Assembly: GCF_900129215.1 (NCBI RefSeq) | Contig: NZ_FQUQ01000008.1 | Span: 248,001-312,000 of the forward strand | Length of the DNA: 64,000 nt | Direction: 5' to 3' | Source of the DNA: Pedobacter caeni | GTDB taxonomy: Bacteria; Bacteroidota; Bacteroidia; Sphingobacteriales; Sphingobacteriaceae | In this document: positions 53,501 through 61,186 of the stretch, piece after piece | Layout of the letters: each line of letters begins with the position of its first letter | Position numbering within the stretch: position 1 is the first letter of the stretch | The notes under the pieces: model-generated | The model's database searches: none | What the model was told of the DNA's origin: nothing | What the model saw: only the letters and a program-made list of their open reading frames with translations | Made by a program: the position numbers and the translations under genes

Positions 53501-54771
53501 CGCGCATAGGTCAGCTTGGCATAATTGTCTGTTCCTTTATTTGCAGCAAAGAAACCAATGATGTCATTGGAATTTGTCTCCCTTGCTCCTGGAGGCAATT
53601 GCGACAGAAGGTCGTTGGATTGCCTTGGAAACTGAGGATTGTCAAATGCCGAAGGCAAGGCCGATCCTCCACCCGCTATGGTTGGGTTAAAAGGTGCATT
53701 TTCAGCAAGGTCAATAAACCCGAGTACATCTCTGGAATCCTGTGTATTTCCTGTTTTATTGGTGATCCAGACCTCGATTTTGGTAATGAGCACCCCGGAG
53801 GTAATCGTAGGCGGGGTTGATAAGGTTTTATTGTAGTTATTTCTAAAATACTGCGCTAAGAAATAGTGTTTATTCGCTTCATAATTGTCCACAGTTACGC
53901 GGTATTCATTCTGCTGAGCTCCGTTGTTAATGCGGATCTCACGGGATTGGGATTTCTGCTGAGAGAAGACCGAGCTCACACTAAGTTTCCCGAATTGTAA
54001 TTGTGTTTTAACCCCGAATAAGGCCTGTGTTCCATTGATTAGGGTCGTGTTCAGCGGTAAGCTAACATTTCCCGCTTCGATCTTCTGAATGATGTCATCC
54101 TTCCCTCCGGTATAGTCCAGTTTCACCTGGTTTTCAAAATCAAACTGAGCTTCCGTATTGTAGTTCATATTGATTTTCATCCGTGTACCAATATTTCCGA
54201 TGACATCCATCTGGATACGCTGGTTAAAGTCGAAGTTCGACTGTACCCTTTGGCGTTCATTGAACAGCGGATTTTCGTTTTTATTGATTCTGCCAAGAAA
54301 GGTCAGTTCGGCTTCTCCACGAGGCTGAATATCTATCGTTGTGCCTCCAAAAATACGTTCAAAAGCCTTACTATTGATTTTAAGGCTTGGAATGAACCCA
54401 TTTTTTCTGACTTCATTTAATTCTTCACTGGAATACATCCGCCAGTTGTCCCGTTTCATCTCACTGTTCACCAGGCGCTGATATTCTTCAACAGTCAGGT
54501 ATTGGGGTGCAGCAAAGAGTCGGTTACCAATCAGTTGCCTGATGATATATCTTCTGTTTTTTGCGTCGTATTCGACTTCCCGCTTCACATTTTCCGGAAG
54601 GGGTTTAAAAGAATTGTTTAGGTTTCGGAGTCCTAATCGTTGTTTTTCCTTCAGACTGAAGGAGTTCTTAGTAGTATCGGTTCTTTTTCCGGGCGTTCCC
54701 GTTTGGGAAAATGCTTGCTGTCCGCCAAGGCAGAGAAGAAAAATAAGAAGGAGCGTTAATAAGGTTCTCAA
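47572..54771 (-). CDS. sprA: Type IX secretion outer-membrane translocon SprA
   Basis: Giant outer-membrane beta-barrel (36 strands in the Flavobacterium protein) that forms the type IX secretion pore. 2399 residues, as large as known SprA. Signal peptide MRTLLTLLLIFLLCLGGQQA near the start; the chain is rich in Tyr/Asn/Thr barrel strands, with repeated patterns such as NFNQRIQMDVIGNIGTRMKI and the family's plug/barrel segments through the terminal SFSNFGFSLRVTLN. The start is TTG at 54771 (no usable ATG), 8 bp after ruvA, and belongs to the maeB-ruvA-sprA series. The partners PorV, Plug and PPI are not in the window. Confidence 0.96.
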   Translation of the reverse strand: MRTLLTLLLIFLLCLGGQQAFSQTGTPGKRTDTTKNSFSLKEKQRLGLRNLNNSFKPLPENVKREVEYDAKNRRYIIRQLIGNRLFAAPQYLTVEEYQRLVNSEMKRDNWRMYSSEELNEVRKNGFIPSLKINSKAFERIFGGTTIDIQPRGEAELTFLGRINKNENPLFNERQRVQSNFDFNQRIQMDVIGNIGTRMKINMNYNTEAQFDFENQVKLDYTGGKDDIIQKIEAGNVSLPLNTTLINGTQALFGVKTQLQFGKLSVSSVFSQQKSQSREIRINNGAQQNEYRVTVDNYEANKHYFLAQYFRNNYNKTLSTPPTITSGVLITKIEVWITNKTGNTQDSRDVLGFIDLAENAPFNPTIAGGGSALPSAFDNPQFPRQSNDLLSQLPPGARETNSNDIIGFFAANKGTDNYAKLTYARKLADREYTFHPQLGYISLNNALNTDEVLTVAYRYTYRGLEYQVGEFSTDVSFDQAKPKVLYTKLLKNETTKTILPTWDLMMKNIYSIGGYQISPMNFKLDIFRIDDKTGVEKPYIDEGEKLDADRRPLKNKQWIQVMGLDRLNQQRERSPDGIFDFEAENKPFGSNQNIAFNTPINNNNNPNGGNTNGSNTNLSNFSTNTSNGYVTIDPLNGRIIFPLIEPFGKDLASQFSPAEQALIDKYTYQALYDTTKVIAQQSFTKQNRYIIKGAYQSRVASEFSLNAINVPEGSVKVFAGTIPLQEGVDYTVDYQGGRVRILNTAILISGQPIKISTENNELFGLQQRSLFGTRLDYKVNNKLNLGGTIMNLTEKPLTPKVNLGEEPISNTMWGLDLNYSSPSRFLTKLVDKLPFISTKVPSSFTVSGEFAQLIPGHPSALNFGGKKGGVSYLDDFEASRSIIDLKSAVAWQLSGTPQMFSESSRINDLSYGYNRALIAFYNIDPIFYNKSDATLPSALRNNKNELSNHYVRQVVEQEVFPFKEIGTGQPFALPTLDVAFYPTVRGPYNYTPTGFNPTGALNNPRSRWGGLFRRIETNDFEALNIEFIELWVMDPNIYKPNSAGGDLYFNIGNISEDILKDGRKSLENGLPADGDPNKFEETVWGRVPKLQPVVQAFDNSPDARKAQDVGLDGMGNADEQRKFSTLINQIKGQLNPDAAAQLERDPSSDDYTYFRGPDLDRENAGILKRYQKYNGTEGNSKTAQQSQAELGVENSASTSLPDGEDINRDNNMTQSDEYFQYKVSMRPADLMVGSKYVTDKVTSQVKLANGQTQAVTWYQIRIPLAQYDEKVGGIQDFKSIRFIRMFMTNFADTTILRFGKIQLVRGEWRQYNALNEASQTIVDPGLGTISPDASTIEVATVNIEENGKRTPIPYVIPPGIERERDFSNYRGDTRQNEQSLSVTIKQLRDGYGRAAFKTAFNDFRSYKHLEMYIHAEALGSTILNDNDLSAFLRIGTDNQDNYYEYSQPLKVTLPGTSDPGNIWPEQNKMDIQLELFQKAKLARNNAKTNTGAPWPINIPFNYIVDGKVITVKGQPDMSKVRVYMLGVKNPYKNVTGNDDGQDKTAVVWFNELRLTEFDERGGWAATARLSAKLADFADVNVSGSKSTIGFGSLETRVSERNRADNVFFDISSSMELGKFFPKKAGIKVPMFISYSSQVSTPQYNPSMPDIELKNALDAATKSQRDSILNFAQDFTTRSSINFTNVRKERTNPDQKPKIWDIENFNVSYAYTKYSHRDFIIENNFQKTYRGSLAYNYAGPTKTYEPFKKLIKSNKLALLKDFNFSLMPTAINFRIDVDRFYSENNLRNNDPMNSIPVNTTFNKNFLVSRVYGIAWNLSKSLTLDIDATNYSIIDEPYGRIEGLKRDTLWQNMMKLGRTTDYNHNLNITYALPINKIPGMDWINVATRYGTNFNWQTEPLSTLRDPNINLGNTVQNSRTIQINPTFNLASLYNKFGFVRKSGSGGAGAAQTGSGVLVGLLTSIKNVVGAYTQTKGTFLPGYLPKTNVFGIDNATGAPGLGFVLGSQRDIREEALRRGWITTDTLQSQLYINTMREDLSITSLIEPIKDLTITLTANRNKTMNYSTNFRYDDLSKGFQNFSPFTTGDYSVSFISLGTAFSEQSGSTMSKLFETFMSNRSVISQRLGSENPNSAGTRGGYADGYGQNSQDVVISAFLAAYTGKSASSSSLNSMPNIPLPNWRLNYRGLTRIAYLAEHFSSIDLRHSYRSVYSINSFNSLLKYQERNGMSSSRDQNDNFLPKYQYAQVTIAEQFSPLIGIDTRLKNNLTANFEIGRTRLLGLSLANSQLAQLTENNMVFGLGYRTTKFRFPFGLFKQLKMDNNMDFKLDIAIRDNKTVIYRADILEAEVSSGAKNITLRPSVDYILNQRFNVRVFYDSNITKPYTSQTFNTSFSNFGFSLRVTLN

Positions 54772-54779
54772 GGGTAAGT

Positions 54780-55364
54780 TTATAAGTTCTTCAAGGCTAT
54801 TTTAATCATTTGTTCTACTGATAAGTCCACACCACCGTTTTTCACTGCATTATCAATTGATTTCTCTGCGGGTTGCTTTGCAAAGCCCAGCATCATCAAA
54901 GCGGATAAAGCTTCTTCTCTAACAGTATTATTTAAAGGTGCTGCGATCAATGATCCGGTACCTTCTTTCTTCAATTTATCCTGCAATTCCAGCACTAAGC
55001 GCTGGGCAGATTTCACACCAATTCCCTTAATCCGCTGGATTAAAGGCAAATCACCATTCACAATAGCTGTTTGAATTTCTGTAGGCGTAATAGATGAGAG
55101 CATCATCCTCCCCGTATTGGGTCCGATTCCGGAAACAGAGATCAGATGAAGGAAGAGCCTGCGCTCTCCCTCATCTGCAAATCCGTATAAAGTATGTGCA
55201 TCTTCTTTCACGTGGAGCCAGGTATATACCTTGCAACGTTCCACATCAGCCAGACTGCTATAAGTATTCAGTGAAATATTGATATGGTAACCAATTCCTC
55301 CGGCCTCCACAACAATATAAGCGGGGCATTTAAAGGTCAGCTTACCATCAATATATTCAAACAT
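54780..55364 (-). CDS. ruvA: Holliday junction DNA helicase subunit RuvA
   Basis: Binds four-way junctions and recruits RuvB. 194 residues with an N-terminal OB domain (MFEYIDGKLTFKCPAYIVVE), two helix-hairpin-helix motifs (VSGIGPNTGRMMLSS near 78; IKGIGVKSAQRLVLELQDK near 113) and a C-terminal helical domain (EEALSALMMLGFA). Placed 6 bp after maeB and 8 bp before sprA; RuvB is not linked. Confidence 0.97.
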   Translation of the reverse strand: MFEYIDGKLTFKCPAYIVVEAGGIGYHINISLNTYSSLADVERCKVYTWLHVKEDAHTLYGFADEGERRLFLHLISVSGIGPNTGRMMLSSITPTEIQTAIVNGDLPLIQRIKGIGVKSAQRLVLELQDKLKKEGTGSLIAAPLNNTVREEALSALMMLGFAKQPAEKSIDNAVKNGGVDLSVEQMIKIALKNL

Positions 55365-55370
55365 AATTGC

Positions 55371-57686
55371 TTATTTCTTAGTTATTCTTTTTAATAAACC
55401 GCCTTTTCTGGCGTTTGCTTCCTGCTCTTTCGACTGCACATCAAGAACAGCTAAAGTCACCATGTTGACAATCTCACGAACCGAACTTCCCAACTGAACA
55501 ATATGAACAGGTTTGTTCAGTCCAAGTAAGATCGGACCAACTGCTTCTGCACCACCCAGTTCCTGTAATAGCTTGTATGCGATATTTCCGGACTCCAGGT
55601 TCGGGAATACCAGGGTATTTGCGGGAGCATCTACTAAGCTACTAAAAGGAAAGTTATCTTTCAGCAAAGAATTGTTAATTGCGAAATTTCCTTGCATTTC
55701 ACCGTCTACGATAATATCAGGGTGCTTTTCGTGAAGAATTTTTACTGCTTTTCTTACTTTTTCAGGTACTACTCCTTCGTTCGAACCGAAGTTTGAGTAC
55801 GAAAGTAAGGCAATTCTAGGTTGGATATTGAACTTACGTACCGCACGTTCCAGTAACAAAGTGATGTCTACCAATTCCTCTACAGTAGGGTCTACATTAA
55901 CGGTGGTATCACCGAAAAATACGGGTCCTTTTTTGGTCATCATCATGTACATTCCTGCAACCCGGTTTACACCCGGCTCTGTACCGATCACCTGTAATGC
56001 AGGCTTAATCGTAGATACATAATTCTTGGTCAGACCAGAGATCATGGCATCTGCTTCACCAAATTCTACCATTGAAGCACCGAAATAATTCCTGTCGCGC
56101 AAAAATTTATTTGCCTCAAACAAGGTTACGCCTCTTCTTTGTCTCTTTTGATACAAAGCTTCCGCATATTTTTTCATGCGCTCAGGCTCTAAGAAAGGAT
56201 CCATGATTTCCACGCCATCCAGTTCCAAAGCATTCTCTTCAATGATTTGTTTGATGATTTCTTTATTTCCCAATAAAATTGGAATGGCAATATTTTCATC
56301 TTTTACAATCTGAGCTGCTTTCAGGATTTTATAGTTATCGGCCTCTGTAAACACCACACGCTTAGGGTCAGACTTCGCTTTATTGGTGATGGCACGCATA
56401 ATTGCATCATCCATTCCAAGGCGTTGTTTCAACTCTTCGGTGTACGCATCCCAATCGGTAATCACTTTACGTGCCACACCAGATTCTATTGCCGCTTTAG
56501 CCACTGCAGAAGAAACATTGGTCATCAGACGCAAATCCACCGGTTTTGGAATGATATAGTCCTTACCGAATTTAATATTCTTTTCATTATAGGCCATATT
56601 TACAGCCTCAGGAACAGATTTTTTGGCCAGTTCAGCAATTGCCTTCACTGCTGCAATTTTCATTTCCTCATTGATGCTCGTTGCCCTTACATCCAATGCT
56701 CCCCTGAAGATGTATGGAAAACCCAGTACATTGTTCACCTGGTTAGGATAATCGGAACGTCCTGTTGCCATAATCAAATCCTTACGGGAGCTGATGGCCA
56801 GTTCATAAGCAATCTCCGGGTTAGGGTTAGCCATTGCGAAAACAATCGGGTTTTTCGCCATTGATTTCAACATGTCTACCGTTACGCAATCTGCCGAAGA
56901 AAGACCGATGAATACATCCGAATCTTTCATGGCATCTGCAAGTGTAGTCAGTGCTCTTGAAGTTGCAAATTCTGCTTTAATGGCATCCAGGTTTTCCCTG
57001 TTATCACGGATCACGCCATTACGGTCGCACATCACGATATTTTCTTTTTTAGCACCTAAAGAAACGTAAAGACGGGTACAGGAAATCGCGGCAGCACCGG
57101 CACCATTTACCACAATCTTAATCTTATCCATTTTCTTTTTCTGCAATTCGCAGGCGTTGATCAATGCTGCGGCTGAGATAATGGCTGTACCATGCTGATC
57201 ATCGTGCATTACAGGGATATTCATCTCCTCTTTTAAACGACGTTCAATTTCAAAGCATTCAGGTGCTTTAATATCTTCTAAGTTCACCCCACCGAAAGTA
57301 GGCTCAAGGGCTTTTACTATTTTAACAAAATCATCAACGTTTTTGGTATCCAGTTCTAAGTCGAAAACATCGATATCGGCGAAAATCTTGAAAAGAAGGC
57401 CTTTACCTTCCATTACAGGTTTACCTGCTTCAGGACCAATATCACCAAGACCTAAAACCGCCGTTCCATTACTAATAACAGCAACCAGGTTTCCTTTTGC
57501 TGTATATTTATAAACATCTTCTGTGTTTTCTGCAATCTTTAAACAAGGCTCAGCCACACCCGGTGAATACGCCAACGCCAGATCTCTCTGCGAGTTGGTT
57601 GGTTTTGTAGGTATTACCTGTATTTTTCCCGGTCGCCCTTGCGAGTGGTAGTCCAAAGCATCTTGCTTCCTGTTAATTTTACTCAT
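55371..57686 (-). CDS. maeB: NADP-dependent malic enzyme with phosphotransacetylase-like domain
   Basis: Oxidatively decarboxylates malate to pyruvate, forming NADPH. 771 residues in the MaeB layout: malic domain (about 1-430; YSPGVAEPCLKIAE, KGNLVAVISNGTAVLGLGDI, and the ENAGAAA-like VNGAGAAAISC) followed by a phosphate acetyltransferase-like domain (about 430-771) that regulates the enzyme by acetyl-CoA in other species. First gene of the maeB-ruvA-sprA group with its own promoter at 57709-57738. Confidence 0.96.
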   Translation of the reverse strand: MSKINRKQDALDYHSQGRPGKIQVIPTKPTNSQRDLALAYSPGVAEPCLKIAENTEDVYKYTAKGNLVAVISNGTAVLGLGDIGPEAGKPVMEGKGLLFKIFADIDVFDLELDTKNVDDFVKIVKALEPTFGGVNLEDIKAPECFEIERRLKEEMNIPVMHDDQHGTAIISAAALINACELQKKKMDKIKIVVNGAGAAAISCTRLYVSLGAKKENIVMCDRNGVIRDNRENLDAIKAEFATSRALTTLADAMKDSDVFIGLSSADCVTVDMLKSMAKNPIVFAMANPNPEIAYELAISSRKDLIMATGRSDYPNQVNNVLGFPYIFRGALDVRATSINEEMKIAAVKAIAELAKKSVPEAVNMAYNEKNIKFGKDYIIPKPVDLRLMTNVSSAVAKAAIESGVARKVITDWDAYTEELKQRLGMDDAIMRAITNKAKSDPKRVVFTEADNYKILKAAQIVKDENIAIPILLGNKEIIKQIIEENALELDGVEIMDPFLEPERMKKYAEALYQKRQRRGVTLFEANKFLRDRNYFGASMVEFGEADAMISGLTKNYVSTIKPALQVIGTEPGVNRVAGMYMMMTKKGPVFFGDTTVNVDPTVEELVDITLLLERAVRKFNIQPRIALLSYSNFGSNEGVVPEKVRKAVKILHEKHPDIIVDGEMQGNFAINNSLLKDNFPFSSLVDAPANTLVFPNLESGNIAYKLLQELGGAEAVGPILLGLNKPVHIVQLGSSVREIVNMVTLAVLDVQSKEQEANARKGGLLKRITKK

Positions 57687-57708
57687 AAATCAGTCATTTA
57701 TAAAGGGC

Positions 57709-57738
57709 CAAAGTTACAATCTTTTAATTAGCCCAGAA
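57709..57738 (-). promoter_or_regulatory. Promoter of maeB-ruvA-sprA
   Basis: On the minus strand TTC (57738-57736), exactly 19 nt, then TAACTTTG (57716-57709): exact -7 consensus. Predicted start near 57705, about 18 nt before the maeB ATG at 57686. Confidence 0.6.
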
Positions 57739-57769
57739 ATAAAAAAGAATCAGGATAGCGCAGCAGTGA

Positions 57770-58996
57770 TTAGCCTTTTACAGCCATTTTCCGCTTTTTC
57801 GAAGATTTAGGATTGTGGATTTTGAGTTTTTGACCCGGAACAATCGAAGAGCCTTTGAGTCCGTTCCAGACTTTTAAATCCTGAACTTCCACATGATACT
57901 GATCCGCAATAGCGCTGAGGGTCTGTCCTGGCCGGACTTTGTGATAAGAAACCTCAGCCAAAGGGCGTTCAGTGATTTTTTTCTTTCTTCTGCGGTCGTC
58001 ATTGGAAGCCAATACCACATGCTGATTCACATCCAGTTCTGTATTGTTTAACACTTCATAGATCTGCGCAAACTGAGCCATATTCACTTTAGGAATGATG
58101 ATCCGCTTAGGTTCGATTTCTGTTCCATTGACAATTTTCTTCTTATAAGAAGGATTCAGGCTACATAAAGCATCTTCATCGATGCTCAGTGCCCCTGCCA
58201 GTTGAGGAAGGGAAACGAAGCGGTTCACATGAATTGTGTCGGTATTTTTTACAAATGGTGATTTCTGCGCCCTGATCTGGTGTTGCCCCGGATAATTCAT
58301 CACATAGATTGCCGCAATAAATGCAGGCACATAATTTCTGGTCTCCAGAGGAAGGTAAGCCCTGATTTCCCAGAAGTCCTGGGAATCTGCTTTCAGCATC
58401 GCCTTTTTCACATTTCCCATTCCGCAGTTATAAGCCGCGATGGCCAGAAGCCAGTCGCCCAGCTCTTCGTAAGCATCTCTGAAATAAGCTGCTGCCGCAT
58501 AGCTCGCCTGAATAGGGTCTTTTCTTTCGTCTACAAAGTTATCCATATTCAGTCCATAATCTTTTGCTGTTGCAAACATGAACTGCCACAGACCTGTGGC
58601 ACCTACTCTGGATACCGCATGTGCATTCATAGAAGATTCTATGATGGGCAGGTATTTGATCTCCTCAGGAATATTATAATATTTTAATGCTTTCTCGAAA
58701 ACCGGAAAATAATAGTCGGAAAGACCGATCATTTTTCCCATCATGTCTTTCCGTCCGCTATAAATATCGATGTATTTCTGTACATGTTCATTATAACTGA
58801 GCGGCACCATTTTCTGAATGGAATCCAGTCTGGCCTTGTAGCCGTAATTATGGTTGTAAAAAGTTGGGGTTTCCGGTAAAACAGGGACTGAAACAGTGTC
58901 GTTTAGAATTAAAGCCTGTTGTTGCTGAGCAATTGCTGAAAAGCTGGTTAGTGCTAAAATACAAGATGCAAAAAGTACATTTATTTTCATAGGCAT
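57770..58996 (-). CDS. LysM-containing lytic transglycosylase (MltD-like)
   Basis: Peptidoglycan-cleaving enzyme of the SLT fold with carbohydrate-binding LysM motifs. 408 residues (or 406 from the second Met): signal peptide MKINVLFASCILALTSFSAIA, catalytic region with IESSMNAHAVSRVGATGLWQ (Glu of the ESS motif, about residue 118) and AAYNCGMGNVKKAM, a LysM-like segment near 270-320 and a clear C-terminal LysM, YHKVRPGQTLSAIADQYHVE through VPGQKLKIH. Sits after gatA on the minus strand with 66 bp between. Confidence 0.92.
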   Translation of the reverse strand: MPMKINVLFASCILALTSFSAIAQQQQALILNDTVSVPVLPETPTFYNHNYGYKARLDSIQKMVPLSYNEHVQKYIDIYSGRKDMMGKMIGLSDYYFPVFEKALKYYNIPEEIKYLPIIESSMNAHAVSRVGATGLWQFMFATAKDYGLNMDNFVDERKDPIQASYAAAAYFRDAYEELGDWLLAIAAYNCGMGNVKKAMLKADSQDFWEIRAYLPLETRNYVPAFIAAIYVMNYPGQHQIRAQKSPFVKNTDTIHVNRFVSLPQLAGALSIDEDALCSLNPSYKKKIVNGTEIEPKRIIIPKVNMAQFAQIYEVLNNTELDVNQHVVLASNDDRRRKKKITERPLAEVSYHKVRPGQTLSAIADQYHVEVQDLKVWNGLKGSSIVPGQKLKIHNPKSSKKRKMAVKG

Positions 58997-59062
58997 TTAG
59001 TTGTCTTCAATGGCTATGAAACTTGCAGGCAGGTTTCACAGACAATGTGTCGTGACATGGGT

Positions 59063-60481
59063 CTAGGTTAAAAATGTATGGGACAGGGAAAGTAGTTCCT
59101 GTTCCTTAAAGTGCTTTGCCATAAGCTGTAAACTTAACGGCAATCCTTCTTTATTATTGCCCAATGGGATAGCGATTGCCGGAATTCCCGTCAAAGAAGC
59201 CAATACGGTAAAGATATCTGCCATATACATGACCAATGGATCTTCAATATTTTCTCCGATTTTAAAAGGTGGTGTTGGTGTTACGGGACTTAAGATCACA
59301 TCAAAATCTACCAGCAATTGCTCCATCCGTTCACGGATCAGTCTTCTCACCTGCTGTGCTTTCTGATAATAAGCATCATAATATCCTGCGCTGAGCACGA
59401 AAGTTCCCAGAAGAATCCTTCTTTTCACTTCCTCTCCAAAACCTTCCGCCCTGGAAGTCCTGTACAAATCGTTCAGGTTGGCTGCTTCCGTATTCCGGTG
59501 TCCGTAATGAACCCCATCGTAACGGGATAAGTTCGAAGAAGCCTCTGCCGTGGTCAATACATAATACGCAGGCACCAGGTAATCCAGCAAATCAAAAGAC
59601 ACATATTCCACTGTATGCCCCTGACTTTTAAAACGCTCAATTGCCTGTAATATCGCTTCTTTTATGGCAGGATCCAGGGCTTCACTTTCCAGCGTTTCCT
59701 TTAAAACTGCGATTTTTTTAGGTCCTCCTGATGCCAGGGCAGCTTTATAATCCGGCACTGCACTTTGAGAAACGGTGCTGTCATAATCGTCTGCTCCTGC
59801 GAGTACTTCCAGTAAAATGGCCGCATCGCTTACCGAAGAAGTAATGGTTCCTACCTGATCAAAAGAAGAAGCATAAGCAATCACGCCATATCTGGAAATC
59901 CGGCCATAAGTAGGCTTCAATCCGATACATCCGCAAAATGCCGCTGGTTGTCTGACAGAGCCACCGGTATCTGTTCCCAGAGCCGATAAGCAAAGGTCTG
60001 CCTGTACTGCTACTGCAGATCCACCTGAAGAACCTCCGGCCACACGAGAAGTATCAGCCGCATTTTTTACCACTCCATAATAAGAAGTCTCATTAGAACC
60101 ACCCATTGCAAACTCGTCACAGTTTAACCTTCCGATGATGATGGCATCTTCGGCAAGTAAACGTTCAACAACGGTAGCGGAATAAGGAGAAATAAAACCT
60201 TCCAGCATTTTGGAAGAGGCCGTAACCTCATGGTCTTTATAAGAGATATTGTCTTTAATACCGATCACCATCCCTGCCAGCTTGCCGGCAGTTCCCTGAT
60301 CAATCTTCTCCTGTACTGCTTTAGCCTGGGCGGCCGCAGAATAAAAAAACACCTCATTAAAAGCATTGAGGTGTTGATGACTTTCTATTTGCTTAAAATA
60401 GTGATCCAGAAGCTCAGATAAACTTAGTTTTTTTTGAGCAATAAGGGATTGTATCTCTGATAAGGAGCTATACTTCTTCAA
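59063..60481 (-). CDS. gatA: Asp-tRNA(Asn)/Glu-tRNA(Gln) amidotransferase subunit A
   Basis: Glutaminase/amidase subunit of GatCAB, which makes Gln-tRNA or Asn-tRNA from mischarged tRNA. 472 residues. Ser-cisSer-Lys triad present at spacing equal to the characterised enzyme: Lys76 (GIKDNI), Ser151 (GGSSGGSA) and Ser175 (TDTGGSVRQPA). The start is TTG at 60481: an in-frame TGA precedes it by two codons and no nearby ATG exists. GatB and GatC are not linked here. Follows the tatA pair on the same strand. Confidence 0.95.
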   Translation of the reverse strand: MKKYSSLSEIQSLIAQKKLSLSELLDHYFKQIESHQHLNAFNEVFFYSAAAQAKAVQEKIDQGTAGKLAGMVIGIKDNISYKDHEVTASSKMLEGFISPYSATVVERLLAEDAIIIGRLNCDEFAMGGSNETSYYGVVKNAADTSRVAGGSSGGSAVAVQADLCLSALGTDTGGSVRQPAAFCGCIGLKPTYGRISRYGVIAYASSFDQVGTITSSVSDAAILLEVLAGADDYDSTVSQSAVPDYKAALASGGPKKIAVLKETLESEALDPAIKEAILQAIERFKSQGHTVEYVSFDLLDYLVPAYYVLTTAEASSNLSRYDGVHYGHRNTEAANLNDLYRTSRAEGFGEEVKRRILLGTFVLSAGYYDAYYQKAQQVRRLIRERMEQLLVDFDVILSPVTPTPPFKIGENIEDPLVMYMADIFTVLASLTGIPAIAIPLGNNKEGLPLSLQLMAKHFKEQELLSLSHTFLT

Positions 60482-60522
60482 ATTTCAAGAATAGGTTAAA
60501 TTTAAAAATTGGACTATAAAAC

Positions 60523-60726
60523 CTATAAAGGTTTGTTAGTGCGGTTTTGTTCTACTGCATCAGTACCGTCCACACCTTCTTTTCCATCTTTAAATTCTTT
60601 AATACCTTTACCCAAACCGCGCATCAATTCAGGAATTTTTTTACCACCGAAAAGTAGCAATACAATGACAAGAATAACGGCGATTTCCATGCCACCAATA
60701 GCGGCTAATATGGTTGTGTTTAACAT
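60523..60726 (-). CDS. tatA: Sec-independent translocase TatA, copy 1
   Basis: Pore-forming subunit of the twin-arginine translocon. 67 residues: N-terminal membrane helix (about 4-24), hinge with GGKKIPELMRGLGKGI then an amphipathic helix IKEFKDGKEG. Ten bp downstream of a second tatA-like gene; TatC is at 33.4 kb. Confidence 0.93.
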   Translation of the reverse strand: MLNTTILAAIGGMEIAVILVIVLLLFGGKKIPELMRGLGKGIKEFKDGKEGVDGTDAVEQNRTNKPL

Positions 60727-60736
60727 GATATTTTAG

Positions 60737-61129
60737 TTAAAGTTGTGTTTTATCTGTTTCTATTCTAGGGTTCTCATTGCTGGGCTCAGCAACGACTTCC
60801 TTTTTTTCTAAATCTATTCCTTCTTTCGCAGGACTGCTGCCAGGATACATTTGCTCATCCAGGCTGGATTCCGTCGGGTGGTGACGGTCGTTGTTGTTGT
60901 CCTTAATCACCGACTCAATGTCGTCCACTATACCTACGGAATTAATGTTGCGGTGGATTTCTCTTTTCACCCCTTCCGAGGCATCTTTAAAATCACGGAT
61001 TCCTTTTCCTAAACCACGTGCCAGTTCGGGTAATTTTTTACCTCCAAACAACAAAAGCACCGCAGCAAGAATGAGCATGATCTCTCCACTACCCATATTC
61101 AAGAAGTCCAATAATGGTCCTGTATACAT
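60737..61129 (-). CDS. Sec-independent translocase TatA-like, copy 2 with a long tail
   Basis: A 130-residue TatA/E-like protein. The N-terminal helix (GSGEIMLILAAVLLLFGGKKL) and amphipathic segment PELARGLGKGIRDFKDASEG are near-identical in layout to the 67-residue neighbour; after residue 60 comes a charged, disordered Asn/Asp/Pro-rich tail (about 70 residues) with no domain. Twin tatA genes, one with a tail, suggest duplication; which one works with TatC is unknown. Confidence 0.9.
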   Translation of the reverse strand: MYTGPLLDFLNMGSGEIMLILAAVLLLFGGKKLPELARGLGKGIRDFKDASEGVKREIHRNINSVGIVDDIESVIKDNNNDRHHPTESSLDEQMYPGSSPAKEGIDLEKKEVVAEPSNENPRIETDKTQL

Positions 61130-61186
61130 TTTACTCCCTATTTTTTAAATCTATAATACAAATATAAACATTTCTTGCTCAATCCT

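Noticed and set aside
53464..53836. Several plus-strand frames inside sprA
   Set aside because: All lie opposite a 2399-residue intact gene; long genes make antisense frames by chance.
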